This document shows positions 63,332 through 64,000 of a stretch of 64,000 nt of DNA, piece after piece. Made by a program: the position numbers and the translations under genes. The stretch is from contig NZ_JACHXM010000001.1 of NCBI RefSeq assembly GCF_014192055.1, forward strand, positions 124,001 through 188,000. The letters are read 5' to 3'. The notes below the pieces were generated by a model. The model saw only the letters and a program-made list of their open reading frames with translations, had not been told where the DNA came from and did no database searches. Each line of letters begins with the position of its first letter. The first letter of the stretch is position 1. Source of the DNA: Halomonas organivorans (GTDB lineage: Bacteria > Pseudomonadota > Gammaproteobacteria > Pseudomonadales > Halomonadaceae).

Positions 63332-64000
63332 TCATGGCGAAAGGCTGACCCCTTGAACAGCTTCGTCACTTATATCAAACATGCCACGAAACCCCGAAGA
63401 CGCATAAAGACAGTCAAGTTGAGCAGCGTACATATCGTAACGTGCATTCTCCATTACAATTTTTGCTTGCTGCGCTTCTTCTTCTGCGTTCAAGAGGTCT
63501 AACAATGAACGTGTACCCAACGATAAATATTGCTGGCGGTAAAGTTTTTGGGTCAACTCCATTCCTGCCACTCTTTTGCTCAGAATATCAATTTGATTCT
63601 TCGCACTACGGGCTTTCTCTCGTGCATCCTGCAGGCTTTTTTGCAGCTCAATCATCACATTATCTTTTGAAGCTTCCAGCGCTTGCAGCACGTAGTCGGC
63701 AGATCTCTTTTGAGCACGGGTGGCTCCACCCTGATACAGGCTGCTAGATATATTCAAGCCCAGCGAAACTTCCGAATCATCACCATTTCCTGTCTGATTG
63801 ATAAACTGATTGAATCCGGCCTCTGCCGAGACAGTTGGGTAAAAATCTGCTTCACGTCGAGCAATTTGTGCCCTCGCCTCCTCCCGCTGAGCATCGACCA
63901 CCATGATTTCTGGCACATTGTTAAATCGCTCAGAAACTGACGAACATACTTGCAAAAGATCATCGGGAAGAGTATTCGCGACGCTAACTGACCCTTGTAG
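63332..64000 (-). CDS. TolC-family outer-membrane channel (LapE/AggA type), N-terminus cut off
   Basis: The C-terminal 222 codons are visible; the frame runs off the right edge (first codons encode LQGSVSVANTLPDDLL). Repeated OEP helices are evident: VDAQREEARAQIARREADFYPTVSAEAGF, SSLYQGGATRAQKRSADYVLQALEASKD and RQQYLSLGTRSLLDLLNAEEEAQQAKIVMENARYDMYAAQLDCLYASSG. It forms the outer-membrane exit duct for the two exporter genes that follow it, 114 bp downstream on the same strand. Confidence 0.92.
   Translation of the reverse strand, partial: LQGSVSVANTLPDDLLQVCSSVSERFNNVPEIMVVDAQREEARAQIARREADFYPTVSAEAGFNQFINQTGNGDDSEVSLGLNISSSLYQGGATRAQKRSADYVLQALEASKDNVMIELQKSLQDAREKARSAKNQIDILSKRVAGMELTQKLYRQQYLSLGTRSLLDLLNAEEEAQQAKIVMENARYDMYAAQLDCLYASSGFRGMFDISDEAVQGVSLSP

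Overview
The window looks like chromosome of a high-GC gammaproteobacterium, most likely a Halomonas-type member of the Halomonadaceae. This is inferred from base composition, gene families and gene order; no rRNA or other phylogenetic marker is present. Most of the sequence is GC-rich, but the type I secretion genes at the right edge (about 59.8-64 kb), the aromatic amino acid permease (12.9-14.1 kb) and the 48.2-50.2 kb stretch are visibly more AT-rich.

Layout. 0-2.4 kb: two ATPases and the start of a lipoprotein binding protein of a peptide/nickel-type ABC importer. 2.6-12.7 kb: SelO protein-AMPylase, a hybrid histidine kinase with a C-terminal HPt domain, a rare fusion of a response-regulator receiver to glutamate dehydrogenase, an aspartoacylase-like hydrolase, a glutamate-cysteine-ligase-like enzyme and a DUF2252 protein. 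12.9-18 kb: tryptophan catabolism (kynU-kynB-kynA, aromatic amino acid permease, divergent Lrp-type regulator). 18-29 kb: two modules that each pair a YfcC-family transporter with an M20 metallohydrolase, plus an OprD porin, a DUF1028 protein and a GntR regulator with a recognisable palindromic operator. 29-40 kb: one long minus-strand catabolic array antABC-catBCA-TRAP transporter-arylformamidase-like hydrolase, facing an AraC-type regulator. 40-46 kb: an indole-oxidation (iif-like) operon with an outer-membrane channel and its own AraC-type regulator. 46-48 kb: alkylation repair. 48.2-50.9 kb: a graveyard of broken genes (IS30 transposase, aminotransferase, thiolase, LysE). 50.9-59.7 kb: LysR/aldo-keto reductase, an arsRCHB operon, a phosphodiesterase, a complete 1.2-kb IS3-family element with a 4-bp target duplication, and a DMT exporter with a divergent LysR. 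59.8-64 kb: a Lap/RTX-type type I secretion system, with its TolC-like gene cut by the window end.

How it works together. The centre of the window is a funnel on anthranilate. Tryptophan (kynA, kynB, kynU) and indole (StyA-like oxygenase, flavin reductase, SDR, dienelactone-hydrolase/SnoaL fusion) both end in anthranilate. The dioxygenase (antABC, called as anthranilate rather than benzoate dioxygenase from its sequence) makes catechol, and catA, catB and catC take it to the enol-lactone stage. The enol-lactone hydrolase and later beta-ketoadipate genes are not in the window. Several catabolic leaders carry exact AANAANAA motifs in sense orientation just before the ribosome-binding region, as expected for Hfq/Crc-type catabolite repression.

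The most unusual candidate system is the receiver-glutamate dehydrogenase fusion next to a complete phosphorelay kinase. It suggests direct phospho-control of a central nitrogen-metabolism enzyme. Second is the GntR operator family, which also appears in front of the peptide ABC importer 22 kb away.
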